Of a stretch of 64,000 nt of DNA, positions 34,209-47,313 are shown piece by piece. The DNA comes from Theobroma cacao (lineage: Eukaryota > Streptophyta > Magnoliopsida > Malvales > Malvaceae). The stretch is taken from the NCBI RefSeq assembly GCF_000208745.1, contig NC_030852.1, positions 33,467,379 to 33,531,378 on the forward strand, written 5' to 3'. Every line of letters begins with the position of its first letter. Position 1 is the first letter of the stretch. Below the pieces are notes generated by a model. It was not told where the DNA came from. It searched no databases and saw only the letters and a program-made list of their open reading frames with translations. The position numbers and the translations under genes are program-made.

Positions 34209-35194
34209 ATGGACTGCGCGGCGTCAGAGTTTCCATCAGAGGAAAGCACGGTTGAGCTGTTTCAATTCTTCTCTATTCCCTGCCAGCAAGACAGCAGCAA
34301 CCCTAAGCAAGATGAACAGAATTTGATCCTTGTCTCCAAGAAGAGTGATTGTAGCCGGGGCAAGCGTAAAGCAGCTACTGCTTTTGGTGTTGAGGATGGG
34401 AACGCTCCTGATAGTAAAGGGAAGAAAATCATTCATAGAGACATCGAACGACAAAGAAGGCAAGAAATGACTACTCTGTATTCGACTCTTCGGTTGCTGC
34501 TTCCTCTTGAATATCTCAAGGTTAACCGTTCTCTCTTCCTTTATATTAAAATTGCAACTATAGCATGAAAAGAAAAATTGTTATGGATCTTTTCAGACTT
34601 CTGAAAATTGATATACCCTTTGTAAATAATTAGTCCTGTCTTAATTTTCACTGGTTTTAGGGAAAGAGGTCTATATCGGATCACATGCACGAGGCTGTGA
34701 AGTACATCAAACATTTGCAGAACAGGATCACGGAGTTAAGTGACAAGAGGGAGGAGCTGAAAAGATCATCCAATTTGCATACACCGAGCTCTATGCCGGA
34801 AAGCTCACCAGATTGTTCTGAGGACAGTGTAGTAGTTAGAGGTTGTATGGTAGGAGTGGAGATTGCCATAAACACAGGCTTGAGACCAGGCCTTCCTCTT
34901 TCAAATGTGCTTGACGTTATAGTTGCAGAGGGCCTAAGTGTTGTTAACTGCATATCAACTAAAGTAAATGAAAGGTTGTTGCACACTATTGTGTTGGAGG
35001 TAAATATAGTTGCAACCACGGGAATATTCATCATGCTTTTCGTTCCTTTTTAATTGAGAATTATTAGTTAGAAAGCAATATCCCTCTTAATTTCTGAGGC
35101 TTAATTTGTTTCACAGGTGAATGATGGAAGAAGCATAGAGCTGTCAGAGCTGCAACAGAAATTAACAAAACTGATAATTCGTCCTCCAGGTTAA
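34209..35194 (+). CDS. bHLH transcription factor, bHLH36/118/125-like (copy 2)
   Basis: Three exons: 34209-34520, 34661-34999, 35117-35194, giving 242 residues. It has the same architecture and intron phases as the copy at 30849; exon 2 is the same length in both (339 bases). The basic region is HRDIERQRRQEM from H76, with helix-loop-helix to about residue 137 and the same ACT-like C-terminal half. An upstream in-frame ATG at 34158 would add 17 residues; 34209 is preferred because it aligns with the start of copy 1 (both MD..., then FQFF.IPC). The two copies differ most in the linker before the basic region. Expression may be shared through the conserved upstream block. Confidence 0.9.
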
Positions 35195-36773
35195 TTAGAT
35201 TTTTAAACCTGCTGTTAACTGGTTAATTTGCTTGCGGCAATTTCTTCCTGTTGTGAAAGATTCGATGCTTTGTAGCTAGGATGAAGTTCCTAATTTTGTA
35301 ACCTAAGGTTGGTCGTGGAAATGGTTGATTAATCTTCTTCATCAGCTAGCCTTGGTTTTTCAGCTACATCAATAAATACACAAGCAAATTTGTTGGATCA
35401 TCAATTGCTTGTTAATGTTTAGTCTGCATGACATACTATCTGTTCATGTGTTCTCATTAATTCGCATTCATATCCATTTACCTCGTTAGTTTCTATAGTT
35501 AGTACTTAGCACTGCTGCATGCACTTCGATGACATTTCAAGTGTTGGCAATATATATGATCACTTTTCCATATGATAATCTTGATTAGTGATACAAGGTA
35601 ATTGTATGGAATCAGTTCAAAAAATATATATAGCCAGCTAGCTAGTACTCTTCAATGTGCTAAAATGTGTCCCCGAGTTGCTCCAAGTTTTAATTCATGT
35701 CCTTTTTAAGAGAGAAATTGCATAAGTTAACTCCTCTTGCATGTCATGATATTTCTTTTTGTTTTCTCATCATTTTCAACTTAAATTTTATTTATTTTAA
35801 TACTTCATGTGAACTCATGGCTGCTTGATGAATTTTAGAAGAAATCTACTAAATCCTACTAGAATCATCCATATGTAATATATTTCTGATCATAATAAAT
35901 TTTGATAATGCAATCTATAAAATTTGCCATCATTTTTCTTGGTAACTTTATTTGTACCTGTACCTATGATCAAAATGCATGATCTTTACTTTAATAAATC
36001 AACAGAGATCTGACATCTCTCAATACCAATCAAATGATCAATTTGTACCAACTTGCATTGTTTTTGTGGAAATTAGTTAAAGTATGTACTGATGTAGTTG
36101 AACATTAATACTTATTAAAGAGAAAATTATAAGAAAAAACCTTTTTTGATAAGGGTATTTAAAAAATAATCATCAAAATAAATTTAACTGTTTTTAGTTA
36201 TATTTAATCATGACTTGACAAAAATATTCTTAAAATTATTTCAAATAAATTAAATCATTTATTACAATTTCTCTCCATTTGTGCTTCAAATTTATTTCTC
36301 ACTATCCCACTCTCTCTAATTTTATCGATTTTTCTCTTCGGCATTCATCTGCTATGCTCCTGATTTCTTTCTTTCGCATTTTCAGATTTTCTTTTCGTGC
36401 GCTTTCAATATACCAAATGATGGTTTTGATGTACTTGAGTGGATGGTTATTTGAGGAATTTAATTTTTAGGTATTTTGGATAAAATTAAAATGGTAGAAA
36501 TGATCATAGATGTTAGAAATGGCTTTTAATTGAATCAATTCGAGATCTAAACACCAATAAACTCAAAATTTTTAAATTTTTAAATTTAGATTTTCAAAGA
36601 AATTTTTTTTTATTTTTAGTCAAAATTAGTGTTTTAGATAAGAAAATTTGTGTTTTGATTTATAAAAATATATTAGAAACACTTTAATCGGTGTCAAATT
36701 GTCAAAAAAATAAAAAGAAATGAAGAGAGTTGAGAAGATTTGAAATTTTGATTCGTAAGTAACAACAACATTT

Positions 36774-37953
36774 TGGTCATGTTTGGTAGGTGGAATGGCT
36801 AAGCCATTCCCCCTCTATTCCTTACAAAATTTTATCCCCTTGTTTGGTTTGTTCTTGGGGAAGGAATAGCCACTCCAAAAGGAATGGCTATTCTTTAAAA
36901 TTAGGCAAAAGCTTGGAATAGCTAATACCACCATCTCCCATGGTATTAGCTATTCCACACCTATGAGAATAAAATTTATACATTTTGAACTAAAATGTCA
37001 TTATTTATTTTTAATAATTACAAATTTAAATTTATAAAATTAATATTTTAAATTTAAATNNNNNNNNNNNNNNNNNNNNNNNNNNNNNNNNNNNNNNNNN
37101 NNNNNNNNNNNNNNNNNNNNNNNNNNNNNNNNNNNNNNNNNNNNNNNNNNNNNNNNNNNNNNNNNNNNNNNNNNNNNNNNNNNNNNNNNNNNNNNNNNNN
37201 NNNNNNNNNNNNNNNNNNNNNNNNNNNNNNNNNNNNNNNNNNNNNNNNNNNNNNNNNNNNNNNNNNNNNNNNNNNNNNNNNNNNNNNNNNNNNNNNNNNN
37301 NNNNNNNNNNNNNNNNNNNNNNNNNNNNNNNNNNNNNNNNNNNNNNNNNNNNNNNNNNNNNNNNNNNNNNNNNNNNNNNNNNNNNNNNNNNNNNNNNNNN
37401 NNNNNNNNNNNNNNNNNNNNNNNNNNNNNNNNNNNNNNNNNNNNNNNNNNNNNNNNNNNNNNNNNNNNNNNNNNNNNNNNNNNNNNNNNNNNNNNNNNNN
37501 NNNNNNNNNNNNNNNNNNNNNNNNNNNNNNNNNNNNNNNNNNNNNNNNNNNNNNNNNNNNNNNNNNNNNNNNNNNNNNNNNNNNNNNNNNNNNNNNNNNN
37601 NNNNNNNNNNNNNNNNNNNNNNNNNNNNNNNNNNNNNNNNNNNNNNNNNNNNNNNNNNNNNNNNNNNNNNNNNNNNNNNNNNNNNNNNTTAAAAAATAAA
37701 ATAAAAATTAAATAATCATTATATAATAAAGGATATTTTTATCTTTTTATTTTTATTCTTTTCTTATTTCAAAGTTATTTTTACCAACAAAACACTGTAA
37801 TACGTCATAATAATCATTCCTGCTCTATTTTATTTATCATATCAAACTACGTAATACTTATTATATTCTATTTTCATCTCATTCTATTCCCACGTAATAG
37901 CTATTCTATTACATTCCATTCCTGTCTATTCTGCGAACCAAACGTGCTATTTA
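36774..37953. mobile_element. MITE-like / non-autonomous hAT element with assembly gap
   Basis: Left end GTCATGTTTGGTAGGTGGAA and right end TTCTGCGAACCAAACGTGCT are imperfect inverted repeats. Inside, GGAATAGCTAATACCA at 36915 and its inverted partner ending at 36956 form a near-perfect hairpin, and further GGAATGG/CCATTCC words recur at both ends. No transposase is seen, but 629 bases are unknown. End motifs of the C.AAACGTGCT type are common in plant hAT-related MITEs. Confidence 0.6.
37060..37688. other. Assembly gap (N run)
   Basis: 629 undetermined bases, flanked on both sides by very AT-rich sequence inside a repeat element. True length is unknown. Confidence 1.
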
Positions 37954-37984
37954 GGTATTAAAGTGTAACAAAATGTTTTTGAAT

Positions 37985-38275
37985 ATAGCGTGTAACAACA
38001 ATATTTTTTTAACATGATGTGTAACAATAATATTTTTTTTAATATGACGTGTAACAACCTAATTATGACGTGTCACATATTTTTGTATATGGCTTATAAC
38101 AACCTAATTATGACGTCACATGTTTTTGTACATAGTTTGTAACAACCTAACTATGGCATGTAACAACCTAATTATGACATGTAACAATTTAATCATGACG
38201 TGCCACATGTTTTTGTATATAACGTGTAACAACCTAACCATGACGTGTAACATGTTTTTGTATATGATGTGTAAT
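37985..38275 (+). repeat. Minisatellite with TGTAACAA units
   Basis: Imperfect tandem repeat. The core TGTAACAACCTAATTATGAC recurs many times, interspersed with a second unit containing ATGTTTTTGTATAT, giving a higher-order period. One frame stays open (38120-38308) only because of the repeat. Confidence 0.8.
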
Positions 38276-40276
38276 TTCATTAAGGGTAATTTTATCCAAT
38301 TTGATTAAGAATAGTTAAAATTATAAAAAGAGTTATTTTTAAAAACATCTTATTTATAAGGATTATTAATAAAAATACTCCCATATTAAATTGCCCATAG
38401 CTTAAGCTAGCTAACTGTTTATGATTTCATACTGCATTCCTCCGTTTTGAATTCATGAATGATCAAAGACACAATTGTCTATCTTAAATTGAGCGTGAAT
38501 AATTATTGAACATAGGGTAGGAGTAAGTATAATTAATTCATAACGCATCCTTTGGTCTACACAAACCTATATAATTCTGTTCATAGTTTGAATTGTAAAA
38601 CATGTCTTATATATATTTGAAAAAAAAAACCCTTAAAAGTCATGTATGAATACATTAAAGTTCTTCATTAATTTTTCTAATATATTCATTTAGTCAAATA
38701 GCATGCACGTTTGGTAGTAATTATTTAATGTTTTCTGGTACTAATAATTCATTTCACGATGTGATACTAGCGAGGATGTCAAGTCTCAAACAATAAGTTG
38801 GCACATCCTAATAATTTTACTCAAGTAGCTTTTGGGTGATGGGTTTTGAACATGTAACTTGTTGGTAAATTTCCTTCAGCTATCCCAGATAATTACCTTG
38901 TCCAAAATCCTGTTTTGACACGATGGGCAATAGGCATTGCTATAAGTCTTTGATCATATCCTTCACTAGCTAGTGCTCTCGGATACCATAACTTGATACC
39001 CTAGCTCTCCCTAATAAGTAACGAAGGCATTGTCGAGCTGCTGTTGGCTAGCTAGCTCGATCGGTCCTCTCCTTCAGCTTGCAGTTGACCGCACAACCAG
39101 CACCATTCCCATGCCGTCAATACTGCATGCACTATAATGTAAATGATATTAAATAAATCTAATTATCCTACGTCCGAAAGGGGGGCGGAAAATGACATAT
39201 ATACTTTAATAAATCTCTCCCTTTTACTAATATAATTTTTGGTCTCTTTCTGCTTCGTTTTTTCCCTCTAATTTGTTCAATTTGGATTCATGAGTTATGA
39301 CTTGTTGAGACTTATTTGATCACTGATCAATGCATCCGTTCGGGGGTATGGGTTCGCTCATTGCAGAGATAATTAAATGCTAAAGCTACTGCTTCCTTCT
39401 TGAGCAGAGACGGCGATACTGTTGTCCTTCTTTTAGCTCCATGGGCGAACTGTTCTGATGTGATCTAGTCCTTTTGTCCATCGGCCATTAGACATCTCTC
39501 TGCCTAGCATTAATATTTAATTGTTTCATAATTTCATTATAACAATTCATCAGCCTAGGGCCCAAGTCTATCTCTTTGTTCTTAATAGTAGGTAAAACTA
39601 TACTGCATTTGTGATATTAAATGAAAGACAAAGGTAAAATACTAGTACTAAGATTCTCTCTATGCTCAATTTATCATTTTTCTCTGTGATAAATCTCTAC
39701 TATCTATAGTTAAAAAGACAAATTGATTATTGAGAGCTTCAAATTACAACATCCTCGTTGTTTTGCTGGTATTAAAAAAAAAAAAAGACAAGAAAAGGAA
39801 AAGAAGAAGCAGGTATGGGAATGGGAGTGTCAGTTTCTTGGTAGAACTGACAGATGCTCTCCAACAAAAGTTTCTTGAAATAATCTGGTTGGTGATCTGC
39901 CTTGTTTTATGTCACTGTTCATGAAGAGGAAAAAAGGTACACATGACCAAATTGAATTGGCCACGCAATGGGATGGTCATCAAACTTATCATGATGATCA
40001 ATTTTCTTAAAAAAGAATATAAAAAATGTTTTGATCAGGAGGAATTGATTATTAATCAATGATACTGTCGGGAAAAGACCCCACTTCACAGAAACGTTAA
40101 TTCTTTCCAGTCTGTTCGAAATTGTACCTGCTAGCTTATAAGTTACTCTAACTGTTAAAAACAAGACGTGATCATTTTATCATCAAAACGCAGTTTTATC
40201 GTTTTCTCAGCTTCCAAACATGGTCGGAAAATTTATGTCTTCCTCTGTTGTCTGAAGAATAAAACAATACTGGAAA

Positions 40277-41690
40277 ATGGGTTATCATCAAAAACCGCAG
40301 TACCTCTCCAAGACCCTTGAACAAGACCTCCTCCTTCCTCGTGTTCTTGTCCTTCGCTCTCCCTCTGTTCCTTCTTTCTTCTTCTCCAAATCCCATTTAC
40401 AAGCTCATTTCCATCTCGTCGACCCGCTCGACTCGCCAGAGCCAACTCACTCTTTCCTCTCCCGTCACGCTGCCTCGGTGCTTGCCCTTCTCTGCGTGGC
40501 CAGCACGCGCGTCTCCTCGGAAACTCTTTCCCTTCTTCCTTCTTTGAAGCTCGTCGTGGCCTCCAGTGCTGGACTTGACCACATCGACTTAGGAGAGTGC
40601 CGCCGCCGAGGCATTACCGTCACCAGTGCTGGTCAAGTCTTCACAGAGGATGTTGCTGACTTCGCTGTCGGGCTTCTCATCGATGTTCTCCGACGAGTGT
40701 CAGCCAGTGATGGGTGTGTTCGGGCCCGGTTGTGGGCCGAAAAGAGACCATTCCCGCTTGGTGTAAAGGTGATTATTCTTCTCAATTTTCAAATTATTGC
40801 AAAGAGAACATACCCGCAAAAGTATTGCTTGATAGTACTATAAAAAACATGAGACCCGTTAATTTGTTAGTATCACGAATTCAATTGATGATTGGTGGTC
40901 TTAAATTTCTTCTGAAAAGAGGTGCCTTGCCTTGTTCTTATCTCTATAATGAAGAAAACCTTGTTTCGCCAAAAATATAATGAAATTTTAAAAGAAATTA
41001 AAGAAATACATAAAAGTATATCACGGAATATCACGTTGGAGATTTGTCAAAGTTACTATGATAATCAAGATAGTGTGAGTTTGGGCATTCTATTCTCATG
41101 TTTCTTTGTTGAATGCTAGATATATATATTTATATATATAATCCTGATTCATGGTTGCGTTGCAGCTGGGTGGAAATCGAGTTGGAATTGTGGGACTTGG
41201 AAGAATTGGGTCGGAAGTTGCAAAAAGGCTGATAGATTTTGGCTGCAGCATTGCCTACTGCTCGAGAAAGGAGAAGCCATCTGTCCCATACCCTTACTAT
41301 TCCACTGTAAGTGAACTTGCGACAAACAGTGATGTTCTCATTCTTTGCTGCTCTTTGACAAAAGAAACTCACCACATAATCAACAAAGGTGTCATGGAAG
41401 CATTAGGGAAGGAAGGAGTGATAATTAACATTGGAAGGGGGGCTCTGATCGATGAGAAGGAATTGGTGAAGTTTTTGCAGCAAGGGCAAATTCTTGGTGC
41501 GGGTCTTGATGTGTATGAGAATGAGCCCCATGTGTCGCAAGAGCTGTTTGCAATGGAGAATGTTGTTTTGGCTCCTCATGCTGCTGTCTACACGCTAGAA
41601 TCCTTTGCAGCATTGCAGGAGCTGGTCGTAGGGAACTTGAAGGCTTTCTTCTCCAATAAGCCTTTGCTTACACCTGCTCAACTTGAATGA
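40277..41690 (+). CDS. HPR3: Hydroxypyruvate/glyoxylate reductase HPR3-like (copy A)
   Basis: D-isomer-specific 2-hydroxyacid dehydrogenase that reduces hydroxypyruvate and glyoxylate with NAD(P)H, a side route of photorespiration. Two exons, 40277-40768 and 41166-41690, give 338 residues. Exon 1 is most of the substrate domain (SAGLDHIDL). Exon 2 opens on the cofactor domain with G174-L-G176-R-I-G179, followed by a Ser-Arg (YCSR) that favours NADPH in this family. The catalytic triad is R255 (NIGRG), E284 (ENEP) and H302 (APHAAV). The single intron position is the same in all copies of the array. ATG 40277 is the first in-frame ATG. The N-terminus is longer than the family core and has no clear targeting signal, consistent with a cytosolic HPR3. 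Confidence 0.92.
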
Positions 41691-41798
41691 AGGGGCTGCC
41701 TCTTCGATAGCACCCTTTTGTGACAATGTTGATATCATGGTTTAGTCTAATCTAATACAGAAAATTCTTATACCTGCATGGTTCAGTCTAATGTTGCA

Positions 41799-41906
41799 AT
41801 TGGTGGGAAGCGAGTTGGGACTGTGGGACTGGGGAGAATTGGGCACGAAATTGCAGAAAGGCTGATAGCTTTCGCCTGCGGCATTGCCTACTGCTCGAGA
41901 AACTAA
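41799..41906 (+). pseudogene. Orphan HPR3 exon-2 fragment
   Basis: Begins 108 bases after the stop of copy A and repeats the start of exon 2: GGKRVGTVGLGRIGHEIAERL, then ACGIAYCSRN and a TAA. It stops being homologous after about 108 bases, so only the dinucleotide-binding strand remains. It is preceded by TTGCAAT where copies A to C have a CAG acceptor, so the splice site is also lost. Likely left by unequal exchange or a partial duplication of copy A. Confidence 0.88.
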
Positions 41907-44087
41907 ATTAACCCATTTTCAGCACTAAATACTAATTTTTCTTTTTTTTATAATTGAAAAAAAATTCAAACCTGCTTTTAAGGTAAAAAAATTATGCATC
42001 AATTATTAAATTAAATGTTCATATGTAAATAAAATACTAATTTACATATAATAATTATATATTCAAATAAAATTACATTTTAAATATTCCAATTCTTAAA
42101 AAAAAACAAGTATTAGTAGCATTTAATTTCTTGCATATCTCGAACGCACTTTTAACTTTCATTACTTTCAAACGTTAACAAAAAAAAAAAACAATTAACC
42201 AAACAATACTTCACTCGTTTTTTATCGTTTTACTTGTGGGGCTACGCATGGTCCATGGAGCTAGCCTGCCAAACTTAAAAGGAAGGAAAAAGGAAACTGC
42301 TGTAAATTGTATTGTTGCACCAGGTGGCTAGCTATGTTTTTGTAGGCAGGCGACCGACACACTATTTTACCGGTTCCATGTATACGTGTTACTTTATCGA
42401 GATGTCAGTATGGTTGTCCGGTCCAAAATATTGGGGGTTGAAAAAAATAAGTTGGGTCAGATTAGCTTAATTTTTATACGAGTCATCAAAACTTCAACTT
42501 AATTCAGCTCTTGTTATCTCATTGATCAAGTTGGACCAGTTTTTTTTTTTAAATAAAAAAAATTATTTTTACAATTTTATTTAACAAAATTTTTATTAAT
42601 AAAATTATTTTATAATTTAACTCATAAATTAAATAATAAAAATATATTACAAACAAATAGATTACACAAAATATAAATAAATAAACAAATTACATCAAAT
42701 ATAAATAAAATTTCAATCTTTAATACAAATTACAATTTCATAAATATAAGTACATAACCAAATAAATTAAAACTTCAAAACTCATTTATATTCTCATTAA
42801 TTCTAATCCTCATGTAAAACATTTGAATTTTATTTGGATAGTAATGATATCTAAAGATTTAAATCACTATCATCTAATATTCATTGTAATAAAACAAAAA
42901 GAGATAATGAGTTTAAATTTTAACTAAAATTATTAATTTGACAAATAAAAATGAAAGACATTAAAATATATATAAAATAAAAGATACTATTTGTAACTAA
43001 ATTATTAATTTTATATATCTAAATATATAAAATTATTAATTTAATTTTTTTTTCCACTTGCAGAGTTGATTCGTATCAACCCGAGACAACCTACTAATTA
43101 GATGAACTGATTTATTTAGATCAAATTTTAATATGAACTTAAATTTTTAAACTTCAACTCACCTTGCTTTCAATAAAAAATTAACCAACTCAATAAATCA
43201 GCCTAATAAATCATGTCCATTTTGACAGTTCTATTATTTTCCTTTAATCGTTTAGCTCGTTTTAGGTGTGCGGTTACGCATGGAGGTAGCTATCAAGAGC
43301 TATATTTTCTATATTATATTAATGGTATAGTGGTTATGGATGATCATGTTCGTCAGGGAATGGGCTGCGTGGCCTGTAACCAGAGTTGGACAAGTTGGAA
43401 AGTTAGATCCATTCTTTTCCAGCCCAACCAGTTATTGCTAATAAAGCTTTTCAAAAAATGAGAAGCGGATGCTTTAAATGGCATTGAATTTACTGGTAAG
43501 GTAGCAAATTTTACGATCATTAAATTTTTTTTATTTGATAAAAATTAGAAATGAAATTCATAAATATTAACAATTTTTTTTACTTTCAATATACACCATG
43601 TTTTTTTATCGCAAATATTAACCCATCTATCCACCAATAAAAAACGATCGAAGGGCGGTAAAAGACCCGACCTAGATGGGTTTCGAGTTTTGACCCATCC
43701 AAAAATGGGGCCATTTTTTTGGGCCTTTGGGGTATAAAGGTCGGATGCGGGCTTGTTTTGCCCGTTTGGAACTCAAATTCGGGTGTTATCCCAAAGATAC
43801 CTATAGTATTTGACCTATAGTAGCTTTCTTACACCTTAGTATTCTAGTTGTATTATTTTTATATGTAATTTTATATTCAATTATCATCAATTTCTTTGTC
43901 AATTATATGAATGTATTTATTTTAAAAGGTTGCCTCCAATCCGGATCGAGTTGTCTTGCAACGGTAGGGCTCCAAAGATTAGGGCAAGACAATAACAAAA
44001 GCAACAACATCGTCAGCAAGACAACAACCACCGAAAAAAGAAACGTTTTTGCTGTTTGATACACCAAATCCTCTGTAATTCCCGTCA
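41907..44087. other. Intergenic between HPR3 copies A and B
   Basis: About 2.2 kb, extremely AT-rich between 41930 and 43200. Sequence near 42230-42275 (CTACGCATGG) has a weak relative near 43265-43290 (GTTACGCATGG), suggesting a duplicated segment later filled with inserted DNA. 43640-43790 is a GC-richer stretch with GACCCGACC/GGGTTT words typical of transposon ends. No intact gene was seen. Confidence 0.45.
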
Positions 44088-47000
44088 ATGGCTACCAAAG
44101 AAACTGATAACCAGCAACAACGCTCATCGCAAGAGCTACCTGTAGTACTCGTAAATCGTCTACCATCATTCAGGTTGCCTTCCAAGCCTCCTTTCGAAGA
44201 CGATCTACTTTCTCACTTCCACCTCCTGGACCCTCACGACTCGCCTGAGCCATACGACTCCTTCCTTTCCCGTCATGCTAGCTCCATCAGGGCTCTCATC
44301 ACTGTTGGCACCACGCCGGTTACCGCCGAGTTTCTCAATCTTCTGCCTTGTTTGGGGCTTGTTGTGGGAACTAGTGCCGGTCTTGATCATATCGACCTCC
44401 CAGCTTGTCGGAGTCGAGGCATCGCTGTTACTAATGCTAGCTCTGCCTTCTCCGAGGATGTAGCAGATTGTGCTGTTGGGTTGTTGATTGATGTTCTTAG
44501 AAGAATTTCTTCTGCTGATCGATTTGTTCGTGGCCGGATGTGGCCTGCTAAGAAAGAGTATCCTCTTGGTTTTAAGGTACATGTTCTTTTCCTTTACAGG
44601 TTACATCTTTTTATCTGGTTTTTCTTTGCAGACTAGCTACTACTAGCACTCTGTAAATTTTGTACAGGTGGCAGTGGCGCCTGGTGTTGCTAAAATTTTA
44701 AGCCTGGCATGAAATTAGGATAATTACTAGGGGTAATGGATGTCGAATAATTGATGGGTGAATGCATGATTGAGTTTCCTAAACTGGAAAATTGGCTTGT
44801 CAAAAGTGATTGCTATATATAAGGGCTAATTTATGCGGCAGAATTCTCTGATGAAGTCTGCTAAAGTGAAAACTTATGCAGAATATTGGACAAAGACTAA
44901 ATACATATATAAGTCGAGAAATTCAGTTGAGGAAAGATCTTTAGTTGGGACTTATACTGATCTTGTTGAACCTAGTTAAATAAAATCTTTGACATTTCAA
45001 GACAGAAATGGCTCAATAGCTTAAAAGCTAAGTATTCAAATACATATTATCCTTAATTAATTAAAAATAAAAGAAATAGTTGAAAATTAATAACTAGGGC
45101 TGAGTAGCGATCGGTTGCAACCGGGCAACCGACCGCAACCGTCGGTTGTTCTGATCGGCCTCGTCGGCTATATTAGTTTTCTTCCATTCTTCAACTGGTG
45201 CTTCATTTTCAGGCCAAATTACTGCCAATCATCTATTCTAGCAAGGTAAGCTATAGGTTTTTTTTTGTTAGTTATTTTGTGAAAATAACAAGAGAGAGAA
45301 AGCTTGAGAGAATAACTTATGGAGGTTATTTCTTCACTTCACTCCCTAAAACCGAAACCGATTTTGGACACAATACAGTTCGGTCGGTTGAAAGAGCTTA
45401 ATTTTTTGGTCGGTTTTATTAAAAACCGCATCGAAAACAGACCTAACCGAAATTTGCTCTCCCCTATTAATAACATTGTGGTAATTGAGAATGTATAAAA
45501 AATTGAGATTACTAAATAGGAAAGTGAAAAAATATGTTATTTTATTAATTATTTTGATTTTTATATATTTTAATGAGAAATGAGATAAATAATTGAGAAT
45601 TAATAGGGTTAAGTGAAAAAAAAGGGATATTTATTAGATATGAGAAAATAAGTAGATATTTTATTAATTATTTTAATTTTTATAATTTTTAAGATAATTA
45701 ATTATATTGTTATTATAAAATTATGAGACTTCTTAAAATTTAAGACTAAAGTCCTTGCTTTAGTGACTTTACCCACCAGCCAACTCTGTTTCAAGGTCTC
45801 ACCACCGATATTGTAAGTTACAACTGAAGCAGTTACTACTGATACAGAAATCAAGTTACCCAGGTGGTTGGATTTATTGGAAAAAAAAAGAAGCAATTCC
45901 ATGAAAATCTTTGCTACTGGGATCTTCTGTCTCCCTAGGAAATAGTAATTCAAGAAGGACCATTGCTCTGGTTATGATGAGCGGGTAGCTAAGCTGCTTG
46001 ATGCCTTCAAGATGGTTAATGCATTATTCTCTGTGTTCTCCTTTGTCCAACCACTGGTTGTGTATCACAAAAATTAGAGTTGAGTCTCCCAAGGAATCAA
46101 ACTGTTGGCCTTTAAAATGTTACGGTACTTTGTCAGTAACTTAGGATCAAACGTATTCGTTTGAAGCTGTATGAGCACCTTTTAATGTATAGGGTTTAAC
46201 AAATCAAGGGGGAATCAACACGTCAATGCCAAGACATGTATAACGTCAGGGGCCTTTTTGTTTGTTTTTCATTTTTCTTTTGGTTTATAGGGAGCAAAAG
46301 CCAAAACAAAAACCCAAATTCAACAGAAATTATTGAAGAACAATGACCACATGGGCCCATGTGATGGTGTATAATTAACTGAAAATACTGGACAATATTT
46401 ACATTGATAACTTAATTGGATTCAAATCTAATCGCAAACTCTGTTTTGTTGATCATAAATGGGCTTTTCTTTGGGACTGCAAGAATAGATATTGACAATA
46501 GGTGCATGCATATACAGGACAAATGCAATAAATCAGAGAATTATTGAAACATAACGTAACGTTGCTGCATGCAAATCCATTAACCAAGTCGATACTTTAT
46601 GATCTTTTTGAAAAATGTTGATTCGAATACGGTATTCTTCATAATATTTACTAGCATTAGAACTAAGCTGGGAGTGCTATATCTTTGTGCTTTTGTGTTT
46701 CATGAGCATGACTCTTTACATTTCATCAAGGCATTAGATTCATCCTATTTGGTCCTTATGAAAAACAGTTCCAAACTTCCAATTGCAGTTAAGGGGAAAG
46801 CGAGTTGGGATTGTAGGCCTGGGAAGCATTGGTTCTGAAGTTGCAACGAGGCTTTCGGCCTTCGACTGCAGCATTGCCTACAGCTCAAGGAAGAAGAAGC
46901 CATCCGTTCCATTTCCATTCTATGCTAATGTTGGCGACCTTGCATCAAACAGTGATGTTCTCATACTTTGTTGTGCACTGACAGAGGAAACTACCCACAT

Positions 47001-47313
47001 TGTAAATAAGGATGTCATGATAGCACTAGGGAAGCAAGGGGTGATAATCAATGTTGGGCGTGGTTATCTTATCGACGAGAAGGAATTAGTGCAGTGTTTG
47101 CTGCGAGGAGAAATTGGGGGTGCAGGTCTTGATGTGTTTGAAAATGAGCCTAATGTGCCCAAGGAGCTATTAGGACTTGATAATGTTGTGTTGTCTCCAC
47201 ATCGCGCAGTCATGACCCCCGAATCCTTTGAAGCATTGCTCCAGCTGACCGTTGCTAACTTAAAAGCTTTCTTTTCAAACAAACCTTTGTTATCTGTAGT
47301 GTCAAATGAATGA
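44088..47313 (+). CDS. HPR3: Hydroxypyruvate/glyoxylate reductase HPR3-like (copy B)
   Basis: Two exons, 44088-44576 and 46789-47313, give 337 residues with the same function and intron position as copy A. The cofactor motif is GLGSIG at residues 173-178, with YSSR after the second strand. The triad is R254 (NVGRG), E283 (ENEP) and H301 (SPHRAV). The substrate-domain signature SAGLDHIDL is intact. The intron is 2.2 kb against 0.4 kb in copy A and contains repeat-like insert sequence near 45090-45470. Splice sites are AAG/GTACAT and TTGCAG. Exon 2 is exactly 525 bases in A, B and C. Nothing indicates loss of function, though the enlarged intron may affect expression. Confidence 0.92.
45090..45470. 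repeat. Transposon-like insert in HPR3-B intron
   Basis: Inverted, GC-richer motifs lie inside an AT-rich intron: GGTTGCAACCGGGCAACCGA at the left and ACCGAAACCG... TTCGGTCGGTT... AAAACCGCATCG at the right. CGGTT/AACCG-rich ends like these are common in plant hAT elements. No transposase reading frame was found. Limits are approximate. Confidence 0.45.

Larger units (their letters stand above)
35195..40276. other. Gene-poor region, 5.1 kb
   Basis: AT-rich sequence with no gene recognised. It contains a large MITE-like element interrupted by an assembly gap (36774-37953), a minisatellite (about 37985-38275) and unclassified repeat-like sequence near 38760-39060. The open stretches 36279-36470 and 39730-39924 are not protein-like. 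Confidence 0.5.

Noticed and set aside
38120..38308. 62-residue frame with CNNL-type repeats
   Set aside because: Product of the minisatellite, not a gene.
42390..43230. Possible transposon between HPR3-A fragment and copy B
   Set aside because: Ends share only loose GGGTTG/CAACCC-type similarity; no convincing terminal repeats could be aligned by eye.
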